Assembly (NCBI GenBank): GCA_035297265.1
Contig: DATGZH010000034.1
Coordinates: 19,977-83,976 of the forward strand
From: DATGZH01 sp035297265
GTDB taxonomy: Bacteria; Actinomycetota; Acidimicrobiia; Acidimicrobiales; RAAP-2
Reading direction: 5' to 3'
Length of the DNA: 64,000 bases
Shown here: piece by piece, positions 1 to 9,185 of the stretch
Layout of the letters: each line of letters begins with the position of its first letter
How positions within the stretch are numbered: position 1 is the stretch's first letter
Program-made: the position numbers and the translations under genes
The notes under the pieces: model-generated
What the model saw: only the letters and a program-made list of their open reading frames with translations
Database searches by the model: none
Told to the model about the DNA's origin: nothing

Positions 1-1081
1 TGCTCGGTTGGGGCGGCGAACCGGGCCCCTCGGTGGCGAAGTTGGCCTTGACGAGCTCGAGGTCACCGGTCTTCAGCAGGTACACCGCCCAGGGCCAGGG
101 GTAGGTCCAGAGCCCGTCCACGTACTGGCCCACCTGTGCGAACTGCTCTGCCTGAGCGACGACGGATCGGGCCTCGAGCAGCAAGTCGGCCGCGCCGGTG
201 AAGTACCCCTGCGTGAAGAGGTTGGCGAGGATGCCGACGACGTCGTGGCTGTACTCCCCCTCGTAGCCGTTGACGCCGTCGTCGAGGTCGTTCCCTTCAC
301 GGGCGATCTGGGTGTAGATGAAGCCGCTCTTGTAGGCGTCGACCAATTGGGGGTTGGGCACCGAGATCGCGGCGATCTGCGCGAGCTGTCCGTTCCAGAA
401 GGCCCGCATGTGGGCGAAGTGCTGGGTGAAGCTGCCGGCCGACGCCATCTGCGCCGCGGTGGGCCACGGGTAGTCCTGCCCGAAACGGTCGACGGCGACG
501 ACGTAGTCGTGGACGGCGTGGCCGTGGGGGGCAACGTCGTCCGGAGCGGTGTTCAGAGGGACGAGCTCCGGTGAGGGCTCCGGAGCCGCCGCGATCCGGC
601 GGCCGGTCGGGTTGGTCACCGCCACCCGGGCGTAGAGGAGCACGTAGGCGTCACCGGCCAGGACGACCCGGTCGCCGAACTCGGTGATCGACACGAGCGC
701 CCCGTCGTGCGGGAAGGACGTGACGAGCGCCGGGAGGTAGCCGTCAGCGTTGGTCCAGCTGGTCCTCGTGCCGGTGTAGATCCCGAACCCGTAGCTCTTG
801 AAGACCCCGTTCTCCACGAAGAAGCTCCCGCCGAGGCAGGCCACCACGCCGTTGTGGTTGCCCTGCCAGCCCATCGCCGACGCCGTCCCGTCGACACCGG
901 TGAAGTACCCGTTGACGTTGAGCGTGCACGTGTACGGGCTCGTTGGACCCCCCACGGGGCTGGCGGCACCGGACGGCGAACCCCCGGCCCCGATCGCCGA
1001 GGCGACACAGGCGAGCGCGAGCACCCACCGGACGAGACGACCGCCGTCGGAGGGGCGTCGGACGGGCGACCACCACCGCAT
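1..1081 (-). CDS. Secreted protein, possible alpha/alpha-toroid glycosidase-like (3' end outside window)
   Basis: An open minus-strand frame runs from an ATG at 1081 past the window edge, giving at least 360 residues. The N-terminus is a clear signal peptide: basic MRWWSPVRRP start, then a hydrophobic VLALACVASAIGAG stretch. About residues 50-170 look like a beta-rich domain with three Cys. Residues 190-340 are helical and rich in aromatic and acidic residues (YPWPTAAQM, AFWNGQLAQIA, REGNDLDDGVNGYEGEYSHD), reminiscent of six-hairpin glycosidase toroids. That resemblance is an impression from pattern, not a family match. The other frames here contain longer start-to-stop stretches, but this frame has the coherent protein composition. 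The product probably acts outside the cell. It is divergent from the secreted propeller gene at 1240. Confidence 0.65.
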   Translation of the reverse strand, partial: MRWWSPVRRPSDGGRLVRWVLALACVASAIGAGGSPSGAASPVGGPTSPYTCTLNVNGYFTGVDGTASAMGWQGNHNGVVACLGGSFFVENGVFKSYGFGIYTGTRTSWTNADGYLPALVTSFPHDGALVSITEFGDRVVLAGDAYVLLYARVAVTNPTGRRIAAAPEPSPELVPLNTAPDDVAPHGHAVHDYVVAVDRFGQDYPWPTAAQMASAGSFTQHFAHMRAFWNGQLAQIAAISVPNPQLVDAYKSGFIYTQIAREGNDLDDGVNGYEGEYSHDVVGILANLFTQGYFTGAADLLLEARSVVAQAEQFAQVGQYVDGLWTYPWPWAVYLLKTGDLELVKANFATEGPGSPPQPS

Positions 1082-1239
1082 GGGTCTGCACTCTCGCGCG
1101 TCGGTGCCGGACGATCGAGCGGCGCCCGGTCCCGCCCTCGCCTGCGCCCCATCGGTGTGACCCGGCGTAGGCACGCACATGGATCTAGAGAGCAACGCGA
1201 GTACGATTTCCAGGCTGGGAACCAGGAGGGGGTGACCGC

Positions 1240-3258
1240 GTGGCGTCGAGGGGGTCGTCGTACCGCCGTACCGCCCGGCCGCGCCCGATGGCTGGGCTCG
1301 GCCGGCGATGGATCACCGCCTCGGCTGGGACGTTGACGTTGGCCGGCCTGCTCGTGACGGCGATCGCGCTGGGGCCGCCGGCCGGCGCCTCGCCCACCTG
1401 GACCATCGCCACGGCGCCGAGCCCGAGCGACAGCTCGCTCGACGCCGTCGCCTGCACCGGGGCCAACGCCTGCTGGACGGTCGGGAGCAGCGGCGCCTCC
1501 AGCCTCATCGAGTCCTGGAACGGGACCATCTGGAAGACGGTCACCAGCCCCAACGTCGCCGGCCAGATCAACCTCCTGAACGGCGTGTCGTGCGGGAGCG
1601 CGAACTTCTGCGTCGCGGTCGGGACGTACTACAACGGCTCCACCGACTACCAGACCCTCATCGAGCAGTGGAACGGGACGAGTTGGAGCATCGTGGCCAG
1701 TCCCGACCCCGACAGCTTCAACTGGCTGAACGCGGTGGTCTGCACCGGATCGAGCTTCTGCCAGGCAGTCGGCTATCACAGCGGCGGCGGCGCCAACAGC
1801 ACGCTGGTCGAGATGTGGAACGGAGCGACCTGGTCCGTGGCCACGAGCCCCGATCCCGGGAGTGACAACACGCTCTACGACGTCTCGTGCACGAGCCAGA
1901 GCTCCTGCGTGGCCGTGGGCAACGACACCGCCGGGGTCGAGCAGACGCTCGTCGAGACCTGGAACGGCACGACCTGGTCCGTCACCCCGAGCGCCAATGT
2001 GGCGCTCTCACTGAACTACCTCTACGGGGTCACCTGCACGAGCTCGACCTCGTGCATCGCCGTGGGCTCGGACAACAACGGGGGGCCATCGGAGAGCCTC
2101 GTCCAGTCGTGGAACGGCAGCACCTGGTCCCTCGTCACGAGCCCGGACCCCGGGACCTCGGGGAACCAGCTGGAGCACGTGAGCTGCGCCGCCGCCAACA
2201 GTTGCGTCGCCGTCGGTTACGAGCAGAGCGGCGGCGGGCCCCAGGACACCCTGATCGCGTCCTTCGACGGGACGTCGTGGACGACGACGGCCAGTCCCGA
2301 CCCGGCCGGGAGCACACAGAACATCTTGTGGGGGGTGAGCTGCGTCAGCTCGGAGGCGTGCCAGGCGGCGGGCAACGACGAGAACGGGGTCACGCTAGGC
2401 ACGCTCGTCGAGTCCGGCACGTCACCGAGCGCGCCCCCGCCGCCTCCGCCCCCGGCCCCGGTGGTCCACGGCTACTGGCTCGTCGGCGGCGACGGCGGGA
2501 TCTTCACGTTCGGCTCGGCCGCTTTCTACGGCTCCACCGGCTCGATGGTGCTCCAACGGCCGGTCGTGGGCATCACCCCGACGGCCGACGACGGGGGGTA
2601 CTGGCTGGTGGCCTCCGACGGAGGGCTGTTCTCCTTCGGCGACTCGCACTACGACGGCTCGATCCCCGGTCTCGGCATCAGCCCGGCCGGCACGCCCGGG
2701 GCCGCCCGCAGGCTCGCCGCGCCGATCGTCGGCATGGTGCCGAGCGCCGACGGCGGCGGCTACTTCATGGTGGGATCCGACGGCGGCGTCTTCGCCTTCG
2801 GCGACGCCGACTACGAGGGGTCGTGCCCGGGCATCGGGGGCTGCAACGGCCCGGCGGTGGCGGTGGTCCCGGACGCCACGAACCGGGGCTACTGGGTCGT
2901 CACGACCACCGGGTCGGTCTACGGCTTCGGTGACGCCGCCTACCTGGGCTCGGTGACCTCGCCGAGCGCCCCGGTCACCTCGGCGGTGCGGACGCCCGAC
3001 GGCCAGGGCTACTGGGTCCTCCTCGCCAACGGGGCCGTCGACCCGTTCGGTGACGCCGCCGGTCTCGGCTCCCTCGTGCCCGGCCAGGCGGCCGCGGGGC
3101 TCGACCCGGCCACAGCCATCTTCACCACCGCCGACGGCCAGGGCTACTGGGTGGCCACGGCCGCCGGCGCGGTCTACCGGTTCGGTGACGCGCCGTCGGA
3201 CGGCAGCATGGCCGGCCAGCGGCTGAACGCGCCGATCGTCGCGGCCACCGGCTGGTAG
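1240..3258 (+). CDS. Secreted double beta-propeller repeat protein
   Basis: A 672-residue protein with a GTG start at 1240, chosen because AGGAGGGGG at 1224-1232 is well placed. A signal peptide spans about residues 1-50 (RRW, then a hydrophobic run ending GPPAGA). Residues about 60-390 hold seven units of roughly 45-50 residues with the pattern VSC....CVAVG...TL.E.WNGT.WS...SPDPG; each carries a Cys pair, which fits a seven-bladed propeller. A proline linker follows near residue 397. Residues 405-672 hold six GYWLV..DGG..FGD....GS units, a repeat common in secreted actinobacterial, especially acidimicrobial, proteins. No catalytic motif is visible. An adhesive or glycan-binding surface role is inference. 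It converges on the hydrolase gene ending at 3263. Confidence 0.85.
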   Translation: MASRGSSYRRTARPRPMAGLGRRWITASAGTLTLAGLLVTAIALGPPAGASPTWTIATAPSPSDSSLDAVACTGANACWTVGSSGASSLIESWNGTIWKTVTSPNVAGQINLLNGVSCGSANFCVAVGTYYNGSTDYQTLIEQWNGTSWSIVASPDPDSFNWLNAVVCTGSSFCQAVGYHSGGGANSTLVEMWNGATWSVATSPDPGSDNTLYDVSCTSQSSCVAVGNDTAGVEQTLVETWNGTTWSVTPSANVALSLNYLYGVTCTSSTSCIAVGSDNNGGPSESLVQSWNGSTWSLVTSPDPGTSGNQLEHVSCAAANSCVAVGYEQSGGGPQDTLIASFDGTSWTTTASPDPAGSTQNILWGVSCVSSEACQAAGNDENGVTLGTLVESGTSPSAPPPPPPPAPVVHGYWLVGGDGGIFTFGSAAFYGSTGSMVLQRPVVGITPTADDGGYWLVASDGGLFSFGDSHYDGSIPGLGISPAGTPGAARRLAAPIVGMVPSADGGGYFMVGSDGGVFAFGDADYEGSCPGIGGCNGPAVAVVPDATNRGYWVVTTTGSVYGFGDAAYLGSVTSPSAPVTSAVRTPDGQGYWVLLANGAVDPFGDAAGLGSLVPGQAAAGLDPATAIFTTADGQGYWVATAAGAVYRFGDAPSDGSMAGQRLNAPIVAATGW

Positions 3259-3262
3259 GGAG

Positions 3263-4225
3263 TCAGGACCCGCCGAACGCGAAGTCCTCCAGCAGCGCCA
3301 CGAGCGCGAGCGGCTGGTCGCTCTGGACGGCGTGGCCCGCGCCCCCGACCACCTCGAGACGCATCGACGGGAGGCGGCGCTGCATCTCGGCCACGTCGGC
3401 GTCCCACACGAACTTCGACAGTCCACCCCGGACGAACATCGTCGGGATCCCGATGCGGCTCACGTCCTCCCAGAGCGACGTGAAGTCGGCCCACTTGCCC
3501 CGTTGCGGGTCGTCAGATCGCTCGTCGCGCGGCCCGAACAGGTCGTAGCGCCAGCGCCACTTGCCGTCGGCGTGGCGGACGGCGTTGTGCCGGACGCCCC
3601 GCCGGACGCCCGAGGCGGCGCGGTAGGGGCTGAGCGCCACCGCGGTGTCGGCCATCTCCTCGAACGAGTCGTACGCCGGGGCCCCGCCGATCAGGGACAC
3701 GGTGCCCCGCTCCATCGTGGTCAGCTCGCGGGTCGGGTCGTTGACCTGGGGGGTGACGTCGACGATGACCGCCCGGTGGCAGAGCTCGGGCCGGGTGGCG
3801 GCCAGCCGGATGGTGGTGGCGCCCCCGAGCGACATCCCGACGACGGCCCGGACGCTCCCGGCCACGTCGCCCAGGATCCCGGCCACGGCCTCGGCGTTCA
3901 TCCACGGTCCGTAGTTCCGGTCGGGCCGCCGGTAGGAGCGGCCGTGGCCCGGGAGGTCGACGGCCCAGACCGGCCGGCCGAGGGCCAGGGCGACGTAGTC
4001 CCAGGTGTGGGCGTTCTGCCCGCCCCCGTGCAGGAACACGATCTCGGGGTCGGCCTCGCCCCACACGATCACGCTGAGCGGCTCGTGGGCGGCGCCCCTG
4101 ATCTCCCGGCGCTCCACCTTCGGCCGACCGGGCCACGGCAGGCCGATCTCCTCGGCGTTCTCGTGAAGGAGCCCGAACTCGTCGTAGTCCTCGTCCACGA
4201 GCGTGTCCTCGAGCTTCAGCGTCAC
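3263..4225 (-). CDS. Alpha/beta hydrolase
   Basis: A 320-residue alpha/beta-hydrolase. The oxyanion-hole HGGG is at residues 66-69, the nucleophile elbow GMSLGG places Ser132, and GGAGHAV places the catalytic His298 near the C-terminus; the acid is probably Asp275 or Asp277. The lid region between residues 150 and 250 is unremarkable. It has no signal peptide, so it should be cytoplasmic. It sits 7 nt downstream of the uncharacterised gene at 4233-5288, likely in one transcript with the acyl-CoA dehydrogenase. Ester, lactone or C-C bond hydrolysis in the same catabolic route is inferred from neighbours; the substrate is unknown. Confidence 0.85.
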   Translation of the reverse strand: MTLKLEDTLVDEDYDEFGLLHENAEEIGLPWPGRPKVERREIRGAAHEPLSVIVWGEADPEIVFLHGGGQNAHTWDYVALALGRPVWAVDLPGHGRSYRRPDRNYGPWMNAEAVAGILGDVAGSVRAVVGMSLGGATTIRLAATRPELCHRAVIVDVTPQVNDPTRELTTMERGTVSLIGGAPAYDSFEEMADTAVALSPYRAASGVRRGVRHNAVRHADGKWRWRYDLFGPRDERSDDPQRGKWADFTSLWEDVSRIGIPTMFVRGGLSKFVWDADVAEMQRRLPSMRLEVVGGAGHAVQSDQPLALVALLEDFAFGGS

Positions 4226-4232
4226 GTCCGTC

Positions 4233-5288
4233 TCACCTCGCCTTCTGCAGCTCGCCCAACATCTTGGAGAAGTGCTCGGGTGACCAGCCGTCCTGGTCCT
4301 CGCCCCAGCCGACGAGGCCGTCGTACTCCCAGCGCATCAAGGCGTTGGCCCCGGCCCCCCGCTCGGTCATCCAGCTGACGGCCACGCCCTCGGCCTCCAT
4401 CTGTCGTCCGCCGACGTCAACGAGCTCGACCGCCATGTGGCTGCTCCACCCGGTCGCCGGGTCCCGGTCGTTTCTCATCCGGCTCTTCGTCTTGTCCAGC
4501 CGGGCCAAGCGGCCGTCCCGGAGCAGCCAGCCGACGTTCAAAGGCGACCAGCCGGCGGCGTCGCCGTCCTGGGGCCGGACGAAGCCCAGGAACCCGGTTG
4601 CTCCGTCGGTGTGGCCGAAGATGTACTGGATCCGTCCCCGGCCGCGCTCCCGCTCGACCTCGCGCCACCGGGGACCGCCCGGGGCGGTGACCCGGTGCAC
4701 CGGAGGCGGGCCGGACGGTTTGGTGCTCACGGCGTGGGGCCCGCCTCGGGGCCCCCACGTGCGGTCGCGGACCGAGTAGCAGTCGATGGGGATGCGCTCA
4801 CCGCCGAGGGTGAGCTCGCCCACGACGTGGCCGAGCTGGTCGAGGTGCGGGTTCTGCATCATCGGTGGCTCACCCGGGGTGAACCGTTGCGGCGGCAGCA
4901 CGCTCCGGTGCTCGAGCTCGATGCGGCAGTTCCCCCCGTCGTCGGCGTAGGCCACGTGGTAGTCCATCAACGGCTCGAGCATCTTCACCGAGAAGCCCCC
5001 GGCCGGGAAGGTGATGTCGCGGAGATCGGCGTCCGCCGCCATGGGAGCCTCGGCCACCTTGCGGTAGTAGGCGAGCCGTGCGGGATCCGATCCCGAGGGG
5101 TCCCAGACGAAGACCCGCCACGTCACCGTCCCCTGGTTCGTGCGGACCGCGGCGTGCAACCACCCACCCGTCCGGCGCTCGGGGACGTTGAACGACCACC
5201 ACGTGGTCTCCGTCCAGTCGGGGTCGTCGGTCGGCGAGTGGTAGGTGTCGTCCTCGGGGACGAACGGGGTGTCCGCGGTGATCGTCAC
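4233..5288 (-). CDS. Uncharacterised protein, DUF7064/DUF7065-like
   Basis: A 351-residue soluble protein rich in Trp, Asp and Gly (DDPDWTETTWWSF, DRTWGPRGG, ATGWSSHMAV). The all-beta, lipocalin-like look and the short DRTWGPR motif in the middle resemble uncharacterised proteins (DUF7064/DUF7065 type) encoded beside acyl-CoA and amidohydrolase genes in actinobacteria and sphingomonads. This family assignment is from memory of the pattern and is moderate. No nucleotide-binding or metal motif is evident. It is sandwiched between the acyl-CoA dehydrogenase (22-nt gap) and the hydrolase (7-nt gap), so a role in the same degradation pathway is likely. No biochemical function can be assigned. Confidence 0.7.
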   Translation of the reverse strand: MTITADTPFVPEDDTYHSPTDDPDWTETTWWSFNVPERRTGGWLHAAVRTNQGTVTWRVFVWDPSGSDPARLAYYRKVAEAPMAADADLRDITFPAGGFSVKMLEPLMDYHVAYADDGGNCRIELEHRSVLPPQRFTPGEPPMMQNPHLDQLGHVVGELTLGGERIPIDCYSVRDRTWGPRGGPHAVSTKPSGPPPVHRVTAPGGPRWREVERERGRGRIQYIFGHTDGATGFLGFVRPQDGDAAGWSPLNVGWLLRDGRLARLDKTKSRMRNDRDPATGWSSHMAVELVDVGGRQMEAEGVAVSWMTERGAGANALMRWEYDGLVGWGEDQDGWSPEHFSKMLGELQKAR

Positions 5289-5310
5289 GTCGCCGTCTCC
5301 GCCCGAGCGG

Positions 5311-6522
5311 TCAGTGTCGGGCCGCCGGGTTCTGCATGATGTCCCTGAAGGGGACGTCCCGGTCGACCTGGGGCTCTTTCGGCAGACCGAGCACCCGCTC
5401 GCCGATCGTGTTGCGCTGGATCTCGCTCGTCCCGCCCGCGATGGCGGTCATCGGCGAGAAGGTGCAGGCCAGGGCGAGGATGCCACCGTCGGGATCGCCG
5501 TCCTCCCAGGCCAGCGCGGCCGGGCCACCGAGGGCCATGCCGAGGTTGGACGACTGGCGGGCCAAGAGGGCCGTGGCCAGCTTGGCCACCGAGCCCTTCG
5601 ACCCGACGGGTAGCCCCGCCGCGATCTCGTCGCGCATCTTCTGGCCCATGTAGGCGAGCACCTTCTCGGCGACGTAGAGCTTGGCCAGCTCCTGGCGGAC
5701 GACCGGGTCCGAGGCCAGGTGTCGCCGGCGGGCGAGGTCGATGAAGCGGCTCGAGGCCGGCCGCGACCAGCTCGCCCCGCTGCCCCCCGCCCCGGTCCCG
5801 GCACCGAGGGCCAGCCGCTCGTGGGTGAGCATCGCCGTCAGCGCCCGCCACCCGTCGTTCTCCTTCCCGACGAGGTCGGTCACCGGCACGCAGACGTCGT
5901 CCAGGAACACCTCGTTGAAGTGGGCGTCCCCGGTCATCTGGCGCAGCGGTCTGATCGTGACCCCGGGAGCCTGCAGGTCGACGATGAACATGGAGAGGCC
6001 CTGGTGCTTGGGCACGCTGGCGTCGGTCCGGGCCATGCACAGGGCGAAGTCGGACTGCATGGCCCCCGAGGTCCAGACCTTCTGTCCGTTGAGCAGGTAC
6101 TCGTCGCCGTCCCGGGCGGCTCTCGTCTGGAGGCCCGCCAGGTCCGAGCCGGCGCCGGGCTCGGACAGGAGCTGGGTCCAGGCCTCGTCGCCCCGGATCA
6201 TGCGGGGCACGTGGGCGCGGATCTGCTCGTCGGTCCCGAAGTCGAGCAGCGTCGGCGCGCAGATCCCGGTCGTCACGGCCTCGCCCAAGGGCGGCAACTG
6301 GTAGCCGGCGGCCTCCTCGTCCCAGACCCTCTGGTGCTCCGGGGTGAGCCCCTGGCCGCCGTAGGCCTGGTCGAGGGTGAGCCCGAGCAGCCCGGCGTCC
6401 CAGAGGGCCGAACGAAAGGCGCGGGCCCCGACCACGTCGGTGGGATCGGCGGACTGGTAGGTGTCGGCGTTGTCCTGCAGCCAGGTCCGGGCCTTGGTGC
6501 GGAAGGCCTCGAGCTCGATCAT
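5311..6522 (-). CDS. Acyl-CoA dehydrogenase
   Basis: A 403-residue flavoprotein of the acyl-CoA dehydrogenase family, full length. The FAD/substrate signature SEPGAGSDLAG is near residue 120, the middle beta-domain follows (VWTSGAMQSDFALCMART), and the C-terminal signature GGTSEIQRNTIGERVLG is present. It would introduce an alpha,beta double bond into an acyl-CoA with FAD, passing electrons to ETF. The form resembles the mycobacterial FadE enzymes used for steroid and branched substrates rather than straight-chain beta-oxidation, but specificity is not readable. It leads or follows the same minus-strand transcript as the hydrolase genes; 110 bases separate it from the oxidoreductase gene upstream. 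Confidence 0.92.
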   Translation of the reverse strand: MIELEAFRTKARTWLQDNADTYQSADPTDVVGARAFRSALWDAGLLGLTLDQAYGGQGLTPEHQRVWDEEAAGYQLPPLGEAVTTGICAPTLLDFGTDEQIRAHVPRMIRGDEAWTQLLSEPGAGSDLAGLQTRAARDGDEYLLNGQKVWTSGAMQSDFALCMARTDASVPKHQGLSMFIVDLQAPGVTIRPLRQMTGDAHFNEVFLDDVCVPVTDLVGKENDGWRALTAMLTHERLALGAGTGAGGSGASWSRPASSRFIDLARRRHLASDPVVRQELAKLYVAEKVLAYMGQKMRDEIAAGLPVGSKGSVAKLATALLARQSSNLGMALGGPAALAWEDGDPDGGILALACTFSPMTAIAGGTSEIQRNTIGERVLGLPKEPQVDRDVPFRDIMQNPAARH

Positions 6523-6632
6523 GCGGTCGTCCTCCTACGCCCCGCGGGGAAGTGGTACCTCGGTCGCCTTCCTACCACCGCTGCACCGCTTCCACGGTCC
6601 GAGCGCCCAGCCGGGTGTCGACGACTTCGGCC

Positions 6633-7538
6633 TCAGGAGACCAGCGTGGCCAGGTGCTCGACCGTGCGCCGACGGTCCGCCGGGGTCCCACAGGGGATCG
6701 CCACGAACTCCGTGGCCCCGATGTCCTCCAGGCGGCGCAGCTGACCTGCGACCGAGGCTTCGTCGCCGACGACCGAGATGTCGGCCGGCCCGTCGACCCC
6801 CTCGCGATCGAGCACGGCCCGATAGACGGGGATCTGCCCGTAACCCTGCAGCTGCCCGTCGGCCATCGACCGGCCGTCGGCCTCGTCGTCGGTGACGATG
6901 GTGGGCAGGGGGACGACGACCCGAGGCGCCGGGTGGCCGGCCTCCGCCGCCGCAGCCGTGACGATCGGGACGATCTGCTGCTCGAGGGTGACCGGGCCCG
7001 TGCACCACGTCACCGTGCCGTCCGCCAGGCCCCCGGCGAGCCGCAGCATGCGCGGTTGGAGGGCGGCCAGGATCACGGCGGGCGCCGCGGCCCCAGCGAT
7101 CGTGAGCTGGCTCCGGCCGGTCAGCGTCGTCCCGCTCACGTCGACCCTGCGCTCGCGGAGGAGCGGCAGGAGGATCGAGAGGTACTCCTCCATGTGTCGG
7201 GCCGGCTGGTCGTAGGAGAGGCCGTAGGCACCCTCGATCGCCGTCCGGTGCGACAGCCCGACCCCGAGGACGAGACGCCCGTCGACGGCCGAGCTCGTCG
7301 TGAGGGCCTGCGCGGCCAGCATCACGGGGTGCCGGGGGTAGGTCGGGACCACCGAGGTGCCCAGCTCGAGTCGCCCGACCTCCCGGCCGATGACGGCCAA
7401 GGCCGTGAGGGCGTCGAACCCCGAGCTCTGCGGGAGCCAGGCCGAGGTGAAGCCCATCTGCTCGACCGTCTTGCACCGCCCGACCATCTCGTCGAGCGTG
7501 CCGTGCTCCTTCGTGGGGAAGAAGATGCCGATGCGCAC
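6633..7538 (-). CDS. Luciferase-like (LLM class) oxidoreductase, probably F420-dependent
   Basis: A 301-residue TIM-barrel protein of the luciferase-like monooxygenase superfamily. It starts MRIGIFFPTKEHG and carries the typical blocks SVVPTYPRHPVMLAAQA (about residues 62-78) and GVGLSHRTAIEGAYG (about residues 91-105), followed by a HMEEYL segment. Actinobacterial members of this shape usually use coenzyme F420 rather than FMN; that is family knowledge and the cofactor is inferred. It lies 21 nt downstream of the amidohydrolase and upstream of the acyl-CoA dehydrogenase, in the same direction, so it likely carries out a redox step in that pathway. Confidence 0.85.
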   Translation of the reverse strand: MRIGIFFPTKEHGTLDEMVGRCKTVEQMGFTSAWLPQSSGFDALTALAVIGREVGRLELGTSVVPTYPRHPVMLAAQALTTSSAVDGRLVLGVGLSHRTAIEGAYGLSYDQPARHMEEYLSILLPLLRERRVDVSGTTLTGRSQLTIAGAAAPAVILAALQPRMLRLAGGLADGTVTWCTGPVTLEQQIVPIVTAAAAEAGHPAPRVVVPLPTIVTDDEADGRSMADGQLQGYGQIPVYRAVLDREGVDGPADISVVGDEASVAGQLRRLEDIGATEFVAIPCGTPADRRRTVEHLATLVS

Positions 7539-7559
7539 GGTGAGCGGCGACGTGGCCGG

Positions 7560-8864
7560 TCAGGAGGCGAGGCCGAGGAGGCCAGCGAGGTTGGAGCGCA
7601 TGATCGCCCGCTCCTGCTCGGGGCTGCAGTGCTGCAGCTGGGCGCGGTAGAGGGCCGGGTCCGGCAGGCCCTCGCCGTGCGGGAAGTCGGAGCCGAAGAC
7701 GACCGGCTCGACGCCGACCGCCTCGATGACCCGGTCGACGTTCTCCTCGGGGTAGGGAGCCACCTTGACGTGCTGGCGGACGTACTCGCTCGGCCGCATC
7801 TCGAGCTGTCCCCACGTGGCCCGGCGACCCATGAGGAAGGCGTGGTCGAGCTTGCGCACGATGTAGGGCAGCCACACCGTGCCCTGCTCCGACAGGAGCA
7901 GCTGGACGTTCGGGAAGCGGGCGAACAGACCCTGGAGGACCGCGGCGGCCACCGTCTCGTAGGCGGGGCGGTCGCCGTAGTAGAGCACCCACTGGAGGGC
8001 GTCCATGTCGCCCAGCATCACCTCCTCCTCGTCCCACTCGAGGCCCTGGCGGCCGTAGAACGTGACGGTCGAGAGGTGGGTGCAGACGTTGACGTGGGCC
8101 TCGTGGAGGCGGGCCCAGAAGGGGTCGAGCTCGGGTCGGAACGGCGAGCGGTGGATGGACGGCCCGGCGACCAGCTGGATCAGCTTGGGTGCGCCGTGCG
8201 GGTCGTTCATGACGGCGTCCAGCTCGGCGACCGCCGCGTCGGCGTCGACCGTCGAGACCACCGGCGGGGTGAACAGCCGGTTCTTGTAGGCGTAGCCCCA
8301 TTCGGCCGCCAGGTAGCGGTTCTCCGCCCGTTGGTTGGCGTAGAGCGCCTCGAGATCGTCCTCGAACTCGTACTCCGTGGCGATCGTGGCGTAGTTGACG
8401 GCCGCCTCGATGCCCTGGGCGTCCATCACCGCCAGGCGGTCCTCGGGGTTGTCGAGCAGCGGCTGCAGCGCCCGGTAGCGCTCCGCGAACTCTCGACGGC
8501 CTTCGGCGTCGAGGCCCTTCAGCGGGTTCAGCCGGTTGAGCAACGACCCGGGGACGACCATCGGGGAGCCCATGGCGTCGTCGGTGGTCGAACCAGCCCC
8601 TTCGACCCCCACCTCCTCGAGCAGGTCGTTGGAGAAGGTGACCTGGAAGTTCTTCGGCCGCAGCCGGGCCGGCCGACCGGCGTAGGTGATCTCGAGCCGG
8701 CCGTCGTCGTGGCGGCGCATCTTGATGGCCAGGTGCCGCTTGTCCGGGTCGATGTACTCCTCGTGGGCGCCGAAGCGCGGCGTCGAGTGCTCGTCGGCGT
8801 CGGTCAGCATGAACGGGAACGCCGGCGCCCCGTTCGTGCCCTCCGCGGTGTCCGTCTGCGACAT
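7560..8864 (-). CDS. Amidohydrolase family 2 (ACMSD-like TIM-barrel)
   Basis: A 434-residue metal-dependent hydrolase/decarboxylase of the amidohydrolase-2 type. The N-terminal metal site is written DADEH instead of the textbook HxH, typical of many actinobacterial members. A conserved VFGSDFPHGEGL block near the C-terminus carries the last metal Asp, and NVCTHLS near residue 255 supplies a further His. The ATG at 8864 follows GGGAG and is the first gene of the minus-strand run. Family members decarboxylate or hydrolyse cyclic acids. Two further members occur at 48617 and 51885, which suggests related chemistry. The operator-like site at 8930 lies 65 bases upstream. Confidence 0.88.
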   Translation of the reverse strand: MSQTDTAEGTNGAPAFPFMLTDADEHSTPRFGAHEEYIDPDKRHLAIKMRRHDDGRLEITYAGRPARLRPKNFQVTFSNDLLEEVGVEGAGSTTDDAMGSPMVVPGSLLNRLNPLKGLDAEGRREFAERYRALQPLLDNPEDRLAVMDAQGIEAAVNYATIATEYEFEDDLEALYANQRAENRYLAAEWGYAYKNRLFTPPVVSTVDADAAVAELDAVMNDPHGAPKLIQLVAGPSIHRSPFRPELDPFWARLHEAHVNVCTHLSTVTFYGRQGLEWDEEEVMLGDMDALQWVLYYGDRPAYETVAAAVLQGLFARFPNVQLLLSEQGTVWLPYIVRKLDHAFLMGRRATWGQLEMRPSEYVRQHVKVAPYPEENVDRVIEAVGVEPVVFGSDFPHGEGLPDPALYRAQLQHCSPEQERAIMRSNLAGLLGLAS

Positions 8865-8929
8865 GGCGCTCCCTTCGAGACCACCTGGCCGAGCCGGTCG
8901 CCACCCGATGGCCGCCCGTCCGCCCAGTA

Positions 8930-8946
8930 TTTATACTCAGCCTAAA
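8930..8946. promoter_or_regulatory. Operator-like imperfect palindrome, copy 1
   Basis: The 17-mer reads TTTATACTCAGCCTAAA, or TTTAGGCTGAGTATAAA on the other strand. It has dyad symmetry TTTANNCTNAGNNTAAA. It lies upstream of the amidohydrolase start (minus strand), in an A/T-rich island within otherwise G/C-rich DNA. A near copy sits at 9037. This arrangement fits a TetR- or similar-type operator controlling the divergent genes; no regulator gene is adjacent. Confidence 0.45.
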
Positions 8947-9036
8947 ATGATGCGGCAACGTGGTCGCACCCCGGGGGCCGGCCGACCGGACCGGTTGGAT
9001 TTCGGACCATTGACGCCTAGGTTACGAAAGCATATA

Positions 9037-9053
9037 TTTAGGCTCTGACTAAG
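9037..9053. promoter_or_regulatory. Operator-like imperfect palindrome, copy 2
   Basis: The 17-mer TTTAGGCTCTGACTAAG shares TTTAGGCT exactly with the reverse strand of the site at 8930 and keeps a degenerate right half-site. It lies about 130 bases upstream of the solute-binding protein start, just after an A/T-rich CATATATTTA stretch. The pair brackets the divergent promoter region 8865-9185, which holds no gene. Confidence 0.4.
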
Positions 9054-9185
9054 TACCGCCCACGGGGCGGAGAGGAACTCGTCGGCCGGGACGGTTGGTC
9101 GAGGTTCCGACAGCGGTTGCATCTCGCCGGCTTCCCGGACGGCTCCAACGTCGAGGGTCGGCGAGCGGCCAACAAGGGGGGCACC

